A DNA stretch of 64,000 bases from Claveliimonas ammoniilytica (GTDB lineage: Bacteria; Bacillota; Clostridia; Lachnospirales; Lachnospiraceae), in NCBI RefSeq assembly GCF_025567415.1, contig NZ_JAOQJV010000002.1, positions 124,001 through 188,000 on the forward strand, read 5' to 3'. A program made the translations under genes and the position numbers. The stretch's first letter is position 1. Every line of letters begins with the position of its first letter. The notes beneath the pieces were generated by a model. The model was not told the origin of the DNA, did not search any database, and worked only from the letters and a program-made list of their open reading frames with translations. Positions 49,058 through 59,117 of the stretch are shown here, one piece after another.

Positions 49058-50266
49058 ATGGATTATGAATTGCTGTTAAATGAGATCATTAATATAGGTA
49101 AAGAGATGATCAAGAGCGGTGCGGAGACGAACCGGGTTGAAGATAGTATGTATCGTATGCTGGAGAGCTACGATATTGGGCAGTGTAGCGTGTTCGCGAT
49201 TCAGAGTAATATTCAGGTAACGATCAGATCGAAAGACGGAACGTTTATTACGCAGGTGCGCAGGGTCCACAGGACAGGATTTAACTATGATCGTCTGGAT
49301 TATCTGAATAATCTTTCCCGCTATATCTGCAGGAACCAGCCGTCTGTTGCAGAGATTCAGGAGAAGTATGATGGGGTGATGAGCCGTAAGAAACAGCCGG
49401 CGTATATTGAGTACCTGGCTTCCCTCATGGGCGGTGTTGGATTTGGCGTGTATTTTGGATGTGATCTGGAAGATACACTTGTGGGAATTGTGGTTACTGT
49501 GCTGGTACTGGTGTGGTTTGGACGGCGCCTGAAACGCAAAGAGCATAATCTGGTCGCTTATAATCTGATCGTGTCGTTTGTGGCTACGGCGGGGATATTT
49601 GGAGCATATCATCTGGGGTTCGGCAATCATCCTGACCGTACATGCCTGGGGCTCAGCATGGTACTGATCAGTGGACTGTGCGTTGCGAACGGTCTTCGGG
49701 ATCTGGTAAGCCGTGCATATCTGTCCGGATTTTTGAATATTATTCATGCTTTTGTCGGAGCTGTGGGGATTGCCTGTGGCGCGGAGCTTGCAATGATATT
49801 GTTTCGGGGAGAGATGTATGAAATGTGTCTGACTCCCAGTGTGCCGGTACAGCTGATATCCTGTGGCATTGCAAGTATGGGATTTGCATGGTTATTCAAG
49901 GCGGCCGATAAACAGGCGTTTTATGTTGGGATTGGTGGCAGCATGACCTGGGGAGCATATCTGATCGCACAGTATTTTCATGGGGATGCATTTATCTGCA
50001 CGATAGTAGCGGCAGCTGTGGTAGCAGCCTATGCATTTATCATGTCCAGATACCATCGGGCACCGGCTACCATTTTCCTGACGACATCTATCATGCCTGT
50101 GGTACCGGGGGCAAGCCTGTTCTATATGATGTATGGGCTTGAGCAGGGAGACTATGTGATGGCAAATCAGCAGGCAATTACTCTTGCAACAACCTGCCTT
50201 GCTATAGCATTTGGCTTTCTGCTGGTAGATATTGCCAGTCAATATGTATACAAACAAAAAGAATAA
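49058..50266 (+). CDS. threonine/serine exporter (ThrE family)
   Basis: 402 residues. N-terminal cytoplasmic half (GKEMIKSGAETNRVEDSMYRML, typical of the ThrE family) and about ten transmembrane helices. The two parts that are often separate genes (DUF1212 and DUF3815 types) are fused. It overlaps no gene, but threonine aldolase follows at once. Confidence 0.8.
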   Translation: MDYELLLNEIINIGKEMIKSGAETNRVEDSMYRMLESYDIGQCSVFAIQSNIQVTIRSKDGTFITQVRRVHRTGFNYDRLDYLNNLSRYICRNQPSVAEIQEKYDGVMSRKKQPAYIEYLASLMGGVGFGVYFGCDLEDTLVGIVVTVLVLVWFGRRLKRKEHNLVAYNLIVSFVATAGIFGAYHLGFGNHPDRTCLGLSMVLISGLCVANGLRDLVSRAYLSGFLNIIHAFVGAVGIACGAELAMILFRGEMYEMCLTPSVPVQLISCGIASMGFAWLFKAADKQAFYVGIGGSMTWGAYLIAQYFHGDAFICTIVAAAVVAAYAFIMSRYHRAPATIFLTTSIMPVVPGASLFYMMYGLEQGDYVMANQQAITLATTCLAIAFGFLLVDIASQYVYKQKE

Positions 50267-50309
50267 TAAAAGCATCAGGAAGAAGGAAAAATCAGAAAGG
50301 AGAATACAG

Positions 50310-51335
50310 ATGTTATCATTTGAATGCGATTATAATAAAGGAGCTCATAAGAAGATCCTGGAGCGTCTGCTGGAGACAAACGAGGAGCCGGCAAAGGGAT
50401 ATGGCTTCGATCCATACTGCGCATCAGCGGCAGAGAAGATTCTGAAAGCATGTGAACTTGCCGGTGGTCAGGTGCAGTTTCTGACCGGAGGTACACAGAC
50501 TAATCAGATCGTAATTGATGCCATGCTTGCAGGTTATGAAGCAGTAGTGGCAGCGGATACGGGGCATGTGAATTTCCATGAAGCGGGAGCAATCGAGTAC
50601 ACAGGACATAAGGTGCTGACAATTCCACATGTGAACGGCAAGCTTGATGCAGGAGATCTGGAACAGTATCTGAAGGATTATTATGCAGATGATAATCATG
50701 AACATATGGCGCGTCCGGGTATGGTGTATATTTCACATCCGTCAGAATATGGAACACTGTATTCAAAAGCGGAGCTGGAAGCCCTGTCTTCTGTATGCAA
50801 AACGTATGAGATTCCACTCTTCATGGATGGAGCAAGACTCGGATACGGTCTGATGAGTAAGGACACGGATATAACACTTCCGGATATTGCAAAGCTGTGT
50901 GATGTGTTTTATATTGGTGGCACAAAGGTGGGTGCACTGTGCGGCGAGGCGGTTGTATTTACCCATGGAAATATGCCGAAGCATTTCCTTACTACGGTAA
51001 AACAGCATGGTGCATTGAATGCCAAAGGACGGCTTCTTGGCGTACAGTTCGATACGTTATTTACCGATGATCTGTATTTTGAGATCAGCAAACATGCGAT
51101 TGATATGGCAGAAAAGCTGAAAAAAGCATTCAGGGAAAAAGGTTATAAGTTTCTGATTGATTCTCCGACGAACCAGATCTTCGTGATCCTGGAAAATGAT
51201 AAGAAGAAAGAGCTGGAGAAAGAAGCATTGTTTGGATTCTGGGAGAAATACGATGAGACCCATACAGTTGTGCGTATTGCTACAAGCTGGGGAACCACAG
51301 AAGAAGAACTGAACGCATTAATTGAGCTTATCTAA
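50310..51335 (+). CDS. threonine aldolase family PLP enzyme
   Basis: 341 residues from ATG 50310 after AAAGGAG (the frame is open to 50232 without a start site). Beta-eliminating lyase fold with ADTGHVNFHEAGAIEYTGHKV, FMDGARLGYGL and the PLP lysine in YIGGTKVGALCGEA. Cleaves L-threonine-type hydroxyamino acids to glycine and aldehyde. Next to a threonine/serine exporter, so both may control pool size. Confidence 0.8.
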   Translation: MLSFECDYNKGAHKKILERLLETNEEPAKGYGFDPYCASAAEKILKACELAGGQVQFLTGGTQTNQIVIDAMLAGYEAVVAADTGHVNFHEAGAIEYTGHKVLTIPHVNGKLDAGDLEQYLKDYYADDNHEHMARPGMVYISHPSEYGTLYSKAELEALSSVCKTYEIPLFMDGARLGYGLMSKDTDITLPDIAKLCDVFYIGGTKVGALCGEAVVFTHGNMPKHFLTTVKQHGALNAKGRLLGVQFDTLFTDDLYFEISKHAIDMAEKLKKAFREKGYKFLIDSPTNQIFVILENDKKKELEKEALFGFWEKYDETHTVVRIATSWGTTEEELNALIELI

Positions 51336-51358
51336 GTGTATGGAGGAAGAAATACAGC

Positions 51359-51892
51359 ATGGGATATTCAAAATTAGAGAAGAATCTGATCGACCTGATG
51401 AAGGAAGAGCAGGCAAAGCTTGGTTATCGTAAGGAGGCTGTCAGATTGTACTATCCGCTGAGTTCGCTGAATCATCTGTTTGATGCAGAGGACAGCGTGG
51501 ATGCTATGCAGGAAAGGCTGGCACATTTTCCGGAGGATATGACAGCGAAGCTTGGCATGCTTACAGTTACACACAAAGGCGACAGATTCTGCTTCCACAT
51601 TCTGGAAGAAGGCAGTGAGTATGTACATGAGCATATGGGAGCCAATGAATTTATCAAAGAACTGGTAGAATTATTGTGGCAGCATGGTACAACAATGGAA
51701 CAGATCCGCGCACTGTTTGACCGTCATGCGGATGGTGTGAGCTGTGAGAATATCGATAACGGAGAGTTCGATTATCTGATCCGTTTTCCGGAAAACGTTG
51801 GTGATCCGTATTATTATTGTTTTAAAGATGAAGGATGCCATATCATTTATCACAGATTTTTGCCGGAAGATTACGCGGATTTCGATTTCTAA
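51359..51892 (+). CDS. DUF3877 family protein
   Basis: 177 residues, start MGYSKLEKNLIDLMKEEQAKLGY, a family typical of Lachnospiraceae with no known function. In line with the aldolase gene. Confidence 0.7.
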   Translation: MGYSKLEKNLIDLMKEEQAKLGYRKEAVRLYYPLSSLNHLFDAEDSVDAMQERLAHFPEDMTAKLGMLTVTHKGDRFCFHILEEGSEYVHEHMGANEFIKELVELLWQHGTTMEQIRALFDRHADGVSCENIDNGEFDYLIRFPENVGDPYYYCFKDEGCHIIYHRFLPEDYADFDF

Positions 51893-51915
51893 TAATACAA
51901 GACTTATAAACAAGA

Positions 51916-51959
51916 CAGGGCTATGATTAATCAAAAGTGTTTGATTAATCATAGCCCTG
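51916..51959. terminator. bidirectional terminator
   Basis: A perfect 20-bp inverted repeat (CAGGGCTATGATTAATCAAA and its complement) with tetraloop AGTG, lying between convergent genes. Confidence 0.8.
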
Positions 51960-51970
51960 AAAACATATAT

Positions 51971-52303
51971 TTATTTTTTTCTTCTGTGGAAGAAACCATG
52001 TCTCTTCTTTTCTTTTTCTTCTTTTCCGATAGAAAGAAGTTCGTCGTATGCTTTGCGCATCTCTCGCTCCTGCTTTTCGCGGACTTCCTTTGGTGGAATA
52101 TTGGCATAACGGAAATGGAATTCTACATCATCATCGTTATCTTCATCCGAACTCACTGGCTCGGTTCTTACCGGTGTGGTCTTCGCGGGTGCTGTGGTAT
52201 GCTTTTTTGGAAGGCGGAACTTCTTACGGCAGCTGTGACACAGCATGTAATCAGGATTCTTTTTGCTAGGGGTTAATGTATCACCACAAATTGGACACTT
52301 CAT
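51971..52303 (-). CDS. small zinc-ribbon protein
   Basis: 110 residues; CPICGDTLTPSKKNPDYMLCHSCRKKF carries two CxxC pairs. The rest is acidic then basic (KEEKEKKRHGFFHRRKK). Convergent with DUF3877. Function unknown. Confidence 0.7.
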   Translation of the reverse strand: MKCPICGDTLTPSKKNPDYMLCHSCRKKFRLPKKHTTAPAKTTPVRTEPVSSDEDNDDDVEFHFRYANIPPKEVREKQEREMRKAYDELLSIGKEEKEKKRHGFFHRRKK

Positions 52304-52350
52304 AATAATCGTCTCCTCTTTTTTGATTCTACGGATATACTACCATAAAA

Positions 52351-52378
52351 TTGTGAAAAAGCGAAGAAAAATTCACAA
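52351..52378. promoter_or_regulatory. inverted repeat upstream of the response regulator gene
   Basis: TTGTGAA, 14 bp, TTCACAA, in the 158-base divergent gap. A possible operator; the promoter itself is not clear. Confidence 0.4.
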
Positions 52379-52461
52379 AAGCATCATAAAACTGTGCTAC
52401 ACTAAACGTAAGATACAGGGCAGAAATCCCCATTATGATACAAAGAGGGCAGGGTGGTTAG

Positions 52462-53136
52462 ATGAGTAATATACAGATATTGGTAGTAGACGATGAGAGC
52501 AGAATGCGTAAACTGGTAAAGGATTTCCTTCAGAGAGAAGGCTATTCGGTATTGGAAGCAGGGGATGGAATGGAAGCGATGGACATTTTCTATGAGCAGA
52601 AGATCGATCTGGTGATTCTGGATGTGATGATGCCGAGGATGGACGGATGGCAGACATGCCGTGAGATCCGCAGAGACTCCACAGTGCCGATCATCATGCT
52701 GACAGCCAGATCTGAGGAGCGTGATGAGCTGCAGGGATTTGAACTTGGTGTGGACGAGTACATTTCCAAGCCGTTCAGTCCGAAGATCCTGGTGGCGCGT
52801 GTAGGTGCACTTCTGAAGCGTATATACGGAACAGATGCAGAAGAGAAGATGGAAGCCGGTGGTATTGAGCTTGACAAGGCGGCACATCAGGTACAGGTGG
52901 ACGGCAAGAGTATCGACCTTAGTTATAAAGAATTTGAACTGCTGACATATTTTCTGGAGAATCAGGGAATCGCACTTTCCAGGGAGAAGATACTCAATAA
53001 TGTGTGGAATTATGATTATTTCGGAGATGCGCGGACCATTGATACCCATGTGAAGAAGCTGAGAAATAAGCTGGGTGATAAAGGTAATTACATTAAGACC
53101 ATCTGGGGGATGGGTTACAAATTTGAGGTGGAATAA
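52462..53136 (+). CDS. OmpR-family response regulator
   Basis: 224 residues. Receiver with VVDDES, phospho-acceptor Asp in LVILDVMMPRMDGW and Lys in SKPFSP; winged-helix DNA-binding domain with YKEFELLTYFLENQG and RTIDTHVKKLRNKLG. Its TAA overlaps the kinase ATG. Confidence 0.92.
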   Translation: MSNIQILVVDDESRMRKLVKDFLQREGYSVLEAGDGMEAMDIFYEQKIDLVILDVMMPRMDGWQTCREIRRDSTVPIIMLTARSEERDELQGFELGVDEYISKPFSPKILVARVGALLKRIYGTDAEEKMEAGGIELDKAAHQVQVDGKSIDLSYKEFELLTYFLENQGIALSREKILNNVWNYDYFGDARTIDTHVKKLRNKLGDKGNYIKTIWGMGYKFEVE

Positions 53137-54608
53137 TGAAGCATTCGATTAAGAAACAGATGATCGTAATTTTCATCTCGCTTCTGGCGTTTATGTGTGT
53201 AGCGGTTCTGGCATGTAATGTATGGCTGCTGGGACCATATTATATCCACAATAAAGAAGCCAAATTTATCAGCATGTACGAAGCACTTCTGGATGCGGAA
53301 CAAAATGACGAACTGGATACATCCGATGAGGAGACATACAGTGACCTGGTACGCCTGGCAGAGAAGAATAATCTGTTTTTTCTGGCAGTTAATCTGAAAG
53401 ATCAGAAGATCATTACCAATGTGCAGCATACCATGGATCTGCAGCAGAATCTGGACGCGTTTATGCTGAACCGGACAGAGAAAAATGACCGGACATTAAA
53501 GAAGACAGATGAATACGAACTTACAGAGACCAGAGGAAAGGATGCGGGAACGGAGTATCTGATGATGCGTGGAACGCTCGGCTCCAAGTATATCTTCCTG
53601 ATTCAGAGCCCGATCGAGAGTATCCAGCAGAGTGTAGCATTGTCTAATAAGTTTCTGATTGTTGTAGAGCTAATCGTGTTGGTCGTGGGAATCCTGATGG
53701 TGTGGTTCTTCTCCAAACGTCTGACAGAACCGCTGCGAGAGCTCGCGGGACTTTCAGAGAAAATGGCAGAGCTTGATTTTGATGCCAAATACACCAGTGG
53801 TGGTGACAATGAGATTGGTGTGCTGGGTGAGAACTTTAACCGGATGTCAGAGAAGCTGGAACGTTCGATCTCAGATCTGAAGAGTGCCAATAATCAATTG
53901 TTGAAAGATATTGAGCAGAAGGACAGACTGGAGCAGATGCGGAATGAATTCCTGGGAAATGTGTCCCATGAACTGAAGACACCGATTGCATTGATCCAAG
54001 GATACGCAGAAGGCTTAAAAGAGGGCGTGAATGATGATCCGGAGAGCAGAGAGTTCTACTGTGATGTCATTATGGATGAAGCCTCTAAGATGAATCATAT
54101 GGTACGTAATCTGCTGGATCTGAATCAGCTGGAATTTGGTGATGAAAAGATTCAGTTTGAACGGTTTGACCTGACCGAGTTAGTGAAGGGTGTTCTGCAA
54201 AGCATGGAGCTTTTTGCAGAGCAGAAGCAGGCAAAGGTAAGCTTTCGCCAGACAGAGCCATTGTACGTGTGGGGCGATGAATATAAGATCGAACAGGTTG
54301 TGAGAAACTATGTAAGCAATGCATTTAACCATCTTGCGGGAGACATGGTGGTAGAAGTGAAGATTGAAGTGAAAGATGGCATTGCAAGGACGACAGTATT
54401 TAATACCGGCAAGCCGATTCCGGAAGAAGACATTTCGCACATCTGGGAGAAATTCTATAAAGTAGACAAAGCTCATACCAGAGAGTATGGCGGTAACGGT
54501 ATCGGACTGTCTATCGTCAAGGCCATCATGGAGTCACTGCACCGAAAATATGGTGTGGAGAATTATGACAATGGGGTTGCCTTTTGGTTTGAGTTAGAGG
54601 TAAAATGA
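53136..54608 (+). CDS. VanS/PhoR-type sensor histidine kinase
   Basis: 490 residues. Two transmembrane helices (about 8-33 and 172-191) around an extracellular sensor, then HAMP, HisKA (NVSHELKTPIALIQGYAEGLKEG) and ATPase domain (N box YVSNAFNH, GNGIGLSIVKAIMESL). Pairs with the upstream regulator. The signal is unknown. Confidence 0.92.
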   Translation: MKHSIKKQMIVIFISLLAFMCVAVLACNVWLLGPYYIHNKEAKFISMYEALLDAEQNDELDTSDEETYSDLVRLAEKNNLFFLAVNLKDQKIITNVQHTMDLQQNLDAFMLNRTEKNDRTLKKTDEYELTETRGKDAGTEYLMMRGTLGSKYIFLIQSPIESIQQSVALSNKFLIVVELIVLVVGILMVWFFSKRLTEPLRELAGLSEKMAELDFDAKYTSGGDNEIGVLGENFNRMSEKLERSISDLKSANNQLLKDIEQKDRLEQMRNEFLGNVSHELKTPIALIQGYAEGLKEGVNDDPESREFYCDVIMDEASKMNHMVRNLLDLNQLEFGDEKIQFERFDLTELVKGVLQSMELFAEQKQAKVSFRQTEPLYVWGDEYKIEQVVRNYVSNAFNHLAGDMVVEVKIEVKDGIARTTVFNTGKPIPEEDISHIWEKFYKVDKAHTREYGGNGIGLSIVKAIMESLHRKYGVENYDNGVAFWFELEVK

Positions 54609-54650
54609 TGCCATGGACTGCTGCGGAGCAATCCGTGGCATTTCCTTTTT
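54608..54650 (+). terminator. terminator after the two-component operon
   Basis: Stem ATGCCATGGA / TCCGTGGCAT (with a mismatch) followed by TTCCTTTTT. Confidence 0.65.
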
Positions 54651-54668
54651 GCAAAAATGATATGCAAG

Positions 54669-54710
54669 AAATTATTATGCAGTAAATTATTATGCAGTAA
54701 ATTGTTATGC
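54669..54710 (+). repeat. 15-bp tandem repeat upstream of hisH
   Basis: AAATTATTATGCAGT twice and a shortened AAATTGTTATGC, period 15. It is in the leader of hisH; perhaps a remnant of slippage. Confidence 0.6.
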
Positions 54711-54744
54711 TTGAGAGGTAATACAGAAGAAAGGAACCAGATAT

Positions 54745-55350
54745 ATGGTCGCAATTATTGATTACGATGCAGGAAATATTAAAAGCGTGGAGAAAGCCAT
54801 GCAGCTTCTTGGACAGGAAGTGAAGATTACCAGAGACAGAGACGAGATCATGGCAGCGGATCATGTGATCCTGCCGGGAGTCGGAGCATTCGGAGACGCG
54901 ATGGAGAAGTTACATCAGTACGGACTGGTGGAGGTGATCCATGAGGTGACGAAGAAAGGTACACCATTCCTTGGGATCTGTCTGGGACTTCAGCTTTTAT
55001 TTGAGCGGAGCGATGAAGCACCGGGCGTGGAAGGTCTCGGAGTTCTGAAGGGAGATATTCTGAAGCTGCCGGATAAGGAAGGCTATAAGATCCCGCATAT
55101 GGGCTGGAATTCACTGGATTTTCCGCGAGAGGGAAGACTTTTTAAAGGATTAGGCGAACATCCATATGTGTATTTCGTACATTCTTATTATCTGAAGGCG
55201 GCAGAGGAAGAGATTGTTACCGCAACGGCGGATTACACGACGACGATTCACGCTTCTGTAGAAAAGGGCAATGTATTTGCCTGTCAGTTCCATCCGGAGA
55301 AGAGCAGCGACGTAGGACTTCAGATTTTGAAAAATTTTGTGGAGCTGTAG
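54745..55350 (+). CDS. hisH: imidazole glycerol phosphate synthase, glutaminase subunit
   Basis: 201 residues; class I glutaminase with nucleophile Cys in FLGICLGLQLLFE and His/Glu in CQFHPEKSS. Supplies ammonia to HisF. The other his genes are not nearby. Confidence 0.93.
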   Translation: MVAIIDYDAGNIKSVEKAMQLLGQEVKITRDRDEIMAADHVILPGVGAFGDAMEKLHQYGLVEVIHEVTKKGTPFLGICLGLQLLFERSDEAPGVEGLGVLKGDILKLPDKEGYKIPHMGWNSLDFPREGRLFKGLGEHPYVYFVHSYYLKAAEEEIVTATADYTTTIHASVEKGNVFACQFHPEKSSDVGLQILKNFVEL

Positions 55351-55365
55351 AAGGAGGAAGATGAC

Positions 55366-56127
55366 ATGCATACCAAGAGAATTATTCCCTGCCTGGACGT
55401 ACATAACGGACGAGTGGTAAAGGGCGTTAATTTTGTAGATTTAAGAGATGCCGGCGATCCGGTAGAGATTGGCAAGGCATATGATAAAGCAGGTGCAGAT
55501 GAGCTGGTATTTCTGGATATTACAGCTTCGTCTGACGCCAGAGAGACAGTTGTAGATATGGTCCGCAAGGTAGCAGAGACTGTATTTATTCCATTTACGG
55601 TAGGCGGAGGCATCCGTACTGTGGATGATTTTCGTGCACTGTTAAGAGAAGGTGCAGATAAGATATCGATTAATTCATCCGCAATCAATACGCCGCGTCT
55701 GATATCCGATGCTGCGGACAAATTTGGCAGCCAGTGTGTGGTCGTTGCAATCGATGCCAAGCGCAGAGCCGATGGAAGCGGCTGGAATATATATAAAAAT
55801 GGCGGTCGTATCGATGTGGGTATCGATGCGGTTGAGTGGGCAAAGAAAGTAGAACAGCTGGGAGCGGGAGAGATTCTTCTGACCAGCATGGACTGCGATG
55901 GAACAAAGGCCGGATATGATCTGGAACTTACCAGAATCATAGCAGAAGAAGTATCAATTCCGGTGATCGCATCAGGAGGTGCCGGTACGCTTGAGCATTT
56001 CGAAGAGGTACTGACAGATGGCAAGGCAGATGCGGCACTGGCAGCATCATTGTTCCACTACAAAGAACTGGAAATTCGGGAAGTAAAAGAATATTTGCGT
56101 GAGAAAGGCGTATCGGTACGCCTGTAA
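55366..56127 (+). CDS. hisF: imidazole glycerol phosphate synthase, cyclase subunit
   Basis: 253 residues; TIM barrel with RIIPCLDVHNGRVVKG, FTVGGGI and ASGGAG. Forms IGP and AICAR with HisH. 15 bases after hisH. Confidence 0.95.
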   Translation: MHTKRIIPCLDVHNGRVVKGVNFVDLRDAGDPVEIGKAYDKAGADELVFLDITASSDARETVVDMVRKVAETVFIPFTVGGGIRTVDDFRALLREGADKISINSSAINTPRLISDAADKFGSQCVVVAIDAKRRADGSGWNIYKNGGRIDVGIDAVEWAKKVEQLGAGEILLTSMDCDGTKAGYDLELTRIIAEEVSIPVIASGGAGTLEHFEEVLTDGKADAALAASLFHYKELEIREVKEYLREKGVSVRL

Positions 56128-56149
56128 AAGCACAGAGGAGAGGAAATGT

Positions 56150-56818
56150 ATGGCAGCGATTAATAATGACTGGCTGGATGCCCTGAAGGGAGAATTCAGC
56201 AAGCCATATTACCGGGAATTATTTAAAAAGGTAAATGAAGAATACAGCAGATATCAGATATTTCCGCCGGCAGATGACATTTTCAATGCATTTCATCTAA
56301 CGCCGTTATCGAAGGTGAAGGTGGTAATCCTGGGACAGGATCCATATCACAATGTGGGACAGGCACATGGACTCTGCTTTTCAGTAAAGAAAGGTGTAGA
56401 TATTCCGCCATCACTGGTCAATATTTATAAAGAGCTGCATGATGATCTCGGATGTACGATTCCGAATCACGGGTGTCTGACAAAATGGGCAGAACAGGGT
56501 GTGCTGATGTTGAATACAGTATTGACGGTTCGTGCGCATCAGGCAAATTCACACCGCGGAATCGGATGGGAAGAATTCACCGATGCGGCGATCATGGCAC
56601 TGAACAGTCAGGACAGGCCGATCGTTTTTATCCTGTGGGGTGGCCCGGCGCAGCGGAAGGCTTCGATGTTACACAATCCGAATCATCTGATCCTGAAAGC
56701 ACCACATCCAAGTCCGCTGTCAGCATATCGGGGATTCTTTGGAAGTAAGCCGTTCAGCCAGACCAATGCATTCTTGGAAGCGCATGGTCTGGAACCGATC
56801 GACTGGCAGATCGATTAA
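56150..56818 (+). CDS. ung: uracil-DNA glycosylase
   Basis: 222 residues from ATG 56150. GQDPYHNVGQAHGLCFSV carries the catalytic Asp; HPSPLSAYRGFFG is the DNA minor-groove loop. Removes uracil from DNA. Confidence 0.95.
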   Translation: MAAINNDWLDALKGEFSKPYYRELFKKVNEEYSRYQIFPPADDIFNAFHLTPLSKVKVVILGQDPYHNVGQAHGLCFSVKKGVDIPPSLVNIYKELHDDLGCTIPNHGCLTKWAEQGVLMLNTVLTVRAHQANSHRGIGWEEFTDAAIMALNSQDRPIVFILWGGPAQRKASMLHNPNHLILKAPHPSPLSAYRGFFGSKPFSQTNAFLEAHGLEPIDWQID

Positions 56819-56861
56819 AAGAGTGAATGTGAAGTATGGACTGAGAGCCAGGAGGTAATGT

Positions 56862-58286
56862 ATGAATAACAAATTTGATCTGCTTATCATAGGGGCAGGA
56901 CCGGGCGGCTATGTGGCTGCGAAAAAGGCCGCAAAGCTTGGTATGTCGGTGGTGATCATCGAGAAAGGACCAATCGGCGGTACCTGTATTAACCGCGGAT
57001 GTATTCCGATGAAGGCACTGCTTCGTGCATCGACATTGTACCGGGAGATATTGGGATGCGGCAAATACGGATTATATGCAGATGATGCAGGGTATGACCT
57101 GCAGGATATGATCGAATATAAGAACCAGGCGACGCGTGAGATGCGGGAGAATCTGGAAGAAGAGTTCAAAGAACTTGGTATCCAGTCAGTACAGGGGACT
57201 GCGACAGTTATGTCAGGAAAGCAGGTGCGTGTCACATTTGAAGACGGAAGCAGCAGCTTTTATTTTGGCAATAAGATACTGATCGCAACAGGTTCTAAGG
57301 AAAGAAGACTGGACATACCGGGAGCGGATCTGCCGGGAGTTATGACCAGTGAAGCACTGATGACATCCGGAGGTAATAAATATCATAGCCTGATCGTGCT
57401 TGGCGGTGGTGTGACCGGTCTGGAGACAGCAACCGTATTCCGTAATCTGGGAGCGAAAGTTACGATCATTGAAGTATCGGATCATCTGATTCCGCGTATC
57501 GACAGCGAATTTTCCGACGAACTGGAACGTCTGATGCGGGCACATGGCGTGGAAATATATAAAGGAAGTATGTCGGAGCGGATTACCCGCGACGAAGAAG
57601 GAGTATGCTGTGAATTTGTCTGCGCGGAGGGTACGAAGCGTGTACATGCGGAGGCATTGCTGATGTCGGTGGGACGTATTCCGAATACCGATGGATTATT
57701 TGCACCGGAGGTGCCGATCAAGATGGATCATGGCAAGATTCTGGTGGATGAATTCTTCCGCACCAGCGTGCCGGGAATCTATGCCGTCGGAGATGTGACC
57801 GGCGGTATCCAGCTGGCACATGTGGCATCAGCGCAGGGCACTTATGTGGTGGAGAAAATGAACGATCTGACACCGTCCGTTATCGTATCCATGGTGCCGA
57901 GCTGTCTGTTTACACCGATTTCTATCGTGCCAAGCTGTCTGTATACCGAGCCGGAGATTGCATCCGTGGGACTGACTGAGACCCAGGCAAGAGAAAAAGG
58001 CGTGCAGATCCGGGTCGGACGTTATGATATGAAAGGCAATGGACAGCAGATCATTTCCAGAGAGACCGGAGGATTCATCAAAGTAATCTTCGCGGCGAAC
58101 AGTGATGTGTTACTGGGAGCGCAGATCATGTGCGCCAGAGCGACAGATATGATCGGAGAGCTTGCGACGGCACTGGCAAATGGCTTGACTTCCACACAGC
58201 TCATGTATGCGATGCGTGCACATCCGACATTTAATGAAGCGATTTCCTGTGCGGTGGAGAACAGCAGAGATAATATAAAGGAATAA
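56862..58286 (+). CDS. lpdA: dihydrolipoamide dehydrogenase
   Basis: 474 residues. FAD site IIGAGPGGYVAAKKAA, redox disulfide GGTCINRGCIPMKAL, NAD site VLGGGVTGLETA, and HPTFNEAI at the dimer end. Near residues 345-368 the strand usually written once, VPSC(L)YT, occurs twice in tandem (VPSCLFTP, VPSCLYTE), an in-frame 33-bp repeat. No other complex subunits are in the window. Confidence 0.9.
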   Translation: MNNKFDLLIIGAGPGGYVAAKKAAKLGMSVVIIEKGPIGGTCINRGCIPMKALLRASTLYREILGCGKYGLYADDAGYDLQDMIEYKNQATREMRENLEEEFKELGIQSVQGTATVMSGKQVRVTFEDGSSSFYFGNKILIATGSKERRLDIPGADLPGVMTSEALMTSGGNKYHSLIVLGGGVTGLETATVFRNLGAKVTIIEVSDHLIPRIDSEFSDELERLMRAHGVEIYKGSMSERITRDEEGVCCEFVCAEGTKRVHAEALLMSVGRIPNTDGLFAPEVPIKMDHGKILVDEFFRTSVPGIYAVGDVTGGIQLAHVASAQGTYVVEKMNDLTPSVIVSMVPSCLFTPISIVPSCLYTEPEIASVGLTETQAREKGVQIRVGRYDMKGNGQQIISRETGGFIKVIFAANSDVLLGAQIMCARATDMIGELATALANGLTSTQLMYAMRAHPTFNEAISCAVENSRDNIKE

Positions 58287-58322
58287 TTATTACAAAAGGT
58301 GACGATAAAGGAGTGGATCGGA

Positions 58323-59012
58323 ATGGACAAAGCGGCAAAACGGTTAGCGGTTATCTATGTCATATTGTTATCTCTTTGTGCACCGCTTATGGCGGTTCAT
58401 TTTGAACTGTTTACATGGTTTATGGGTGTGGTGGATATGTCGTACTGGACACAGACGGTACTGTGGTTCCTGCCGATGCTTGTGTATGGCGGAATCCTGG
58501 TAATACTTGGCATCTGGAACATGGTCAAGTCATTCCAGATATACAAAAGGCAGGACATGCTTGGCTGTATCAACGGAATGCTGATCCATAAGTATGGTCT
58601 GGTCATCTTTTTCTGTGTGAACTTTATCGTACTTTTTCTGGTATATTTCATGCTCACATTTGGACTAGTCATGGGAACGAGGGGACTGGCACTTCTTGTT
58701 GCACCGGTCTGGCTTCCGTTTGTACTGGTGATGATCGGGTGGAGTGTTATTATGAGCTGGCTTGCGATCCTGCCTGGAAGTATGTACAGTATACAGGTGA
58801 TCCGGGGGAGCGTCCGCGCCGGTAAGATCAGCGGAGGTGCAGCTGTGCTTCATGGGATTTTGCAGTTTCTGTTCCTGGCGGATGTGCTGGATGCGATGTA
58901 TCTGGCAGCAGGCAAATGGGGACGTGGAAAGAAAAGTTCCGTGCTGGTGGCATTGGTGTATATAGCGGCAGTGGTTGGAATAGTGTGGATTGTATATAAA
59001 TTGAAAAACTGA
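58323..59012 (+). CDS. membrane protein, unknown
   Basis: 229 residues from ATG 58323 (AAGGAG upstream; a longer GTG 58299 form lacks it). About six transmembrane helices. No family recognised. Confidence 0.65.
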   Translation: MDKAAKRLAVIYVILLSLCAPLMAVHFELFTWFMGVVDMSYWTQTVLWFLPMLVYGGILVILGIWNMVKSFQIYKRQDMLGCINGMLIHKYGLVIFFCVNFIVLFLVYFMLTFGLVMGTRGLALLVAPVWLPFVLVMIGWSVIMSWLAILPGSMYSIQVIRGSVRAGKISGGAAVLHGILQFLFLADVLDAMYLAAGKWGRGKKSSVLVALVYIAAVVGIVWIVYKLKN

Positions 59013-59052
59013 GATACAAATGATTGAAATAAACAATAAACAGGTAAGAATG

Positions 59053-59081
59053 GGCAGCCTTGTTGTGGGCTGCTCGTTTTG
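59053..59081 (+). terminator. terminator before sbcD
   Basis: Stem GCAGCC / GGCTGC with TCGTTTTGC after it. Confidence 0.65.
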
Positions 59082-59117
59082 CTATAATAACATCATATAA
59101 AAAGGAGGCACAGTCTT

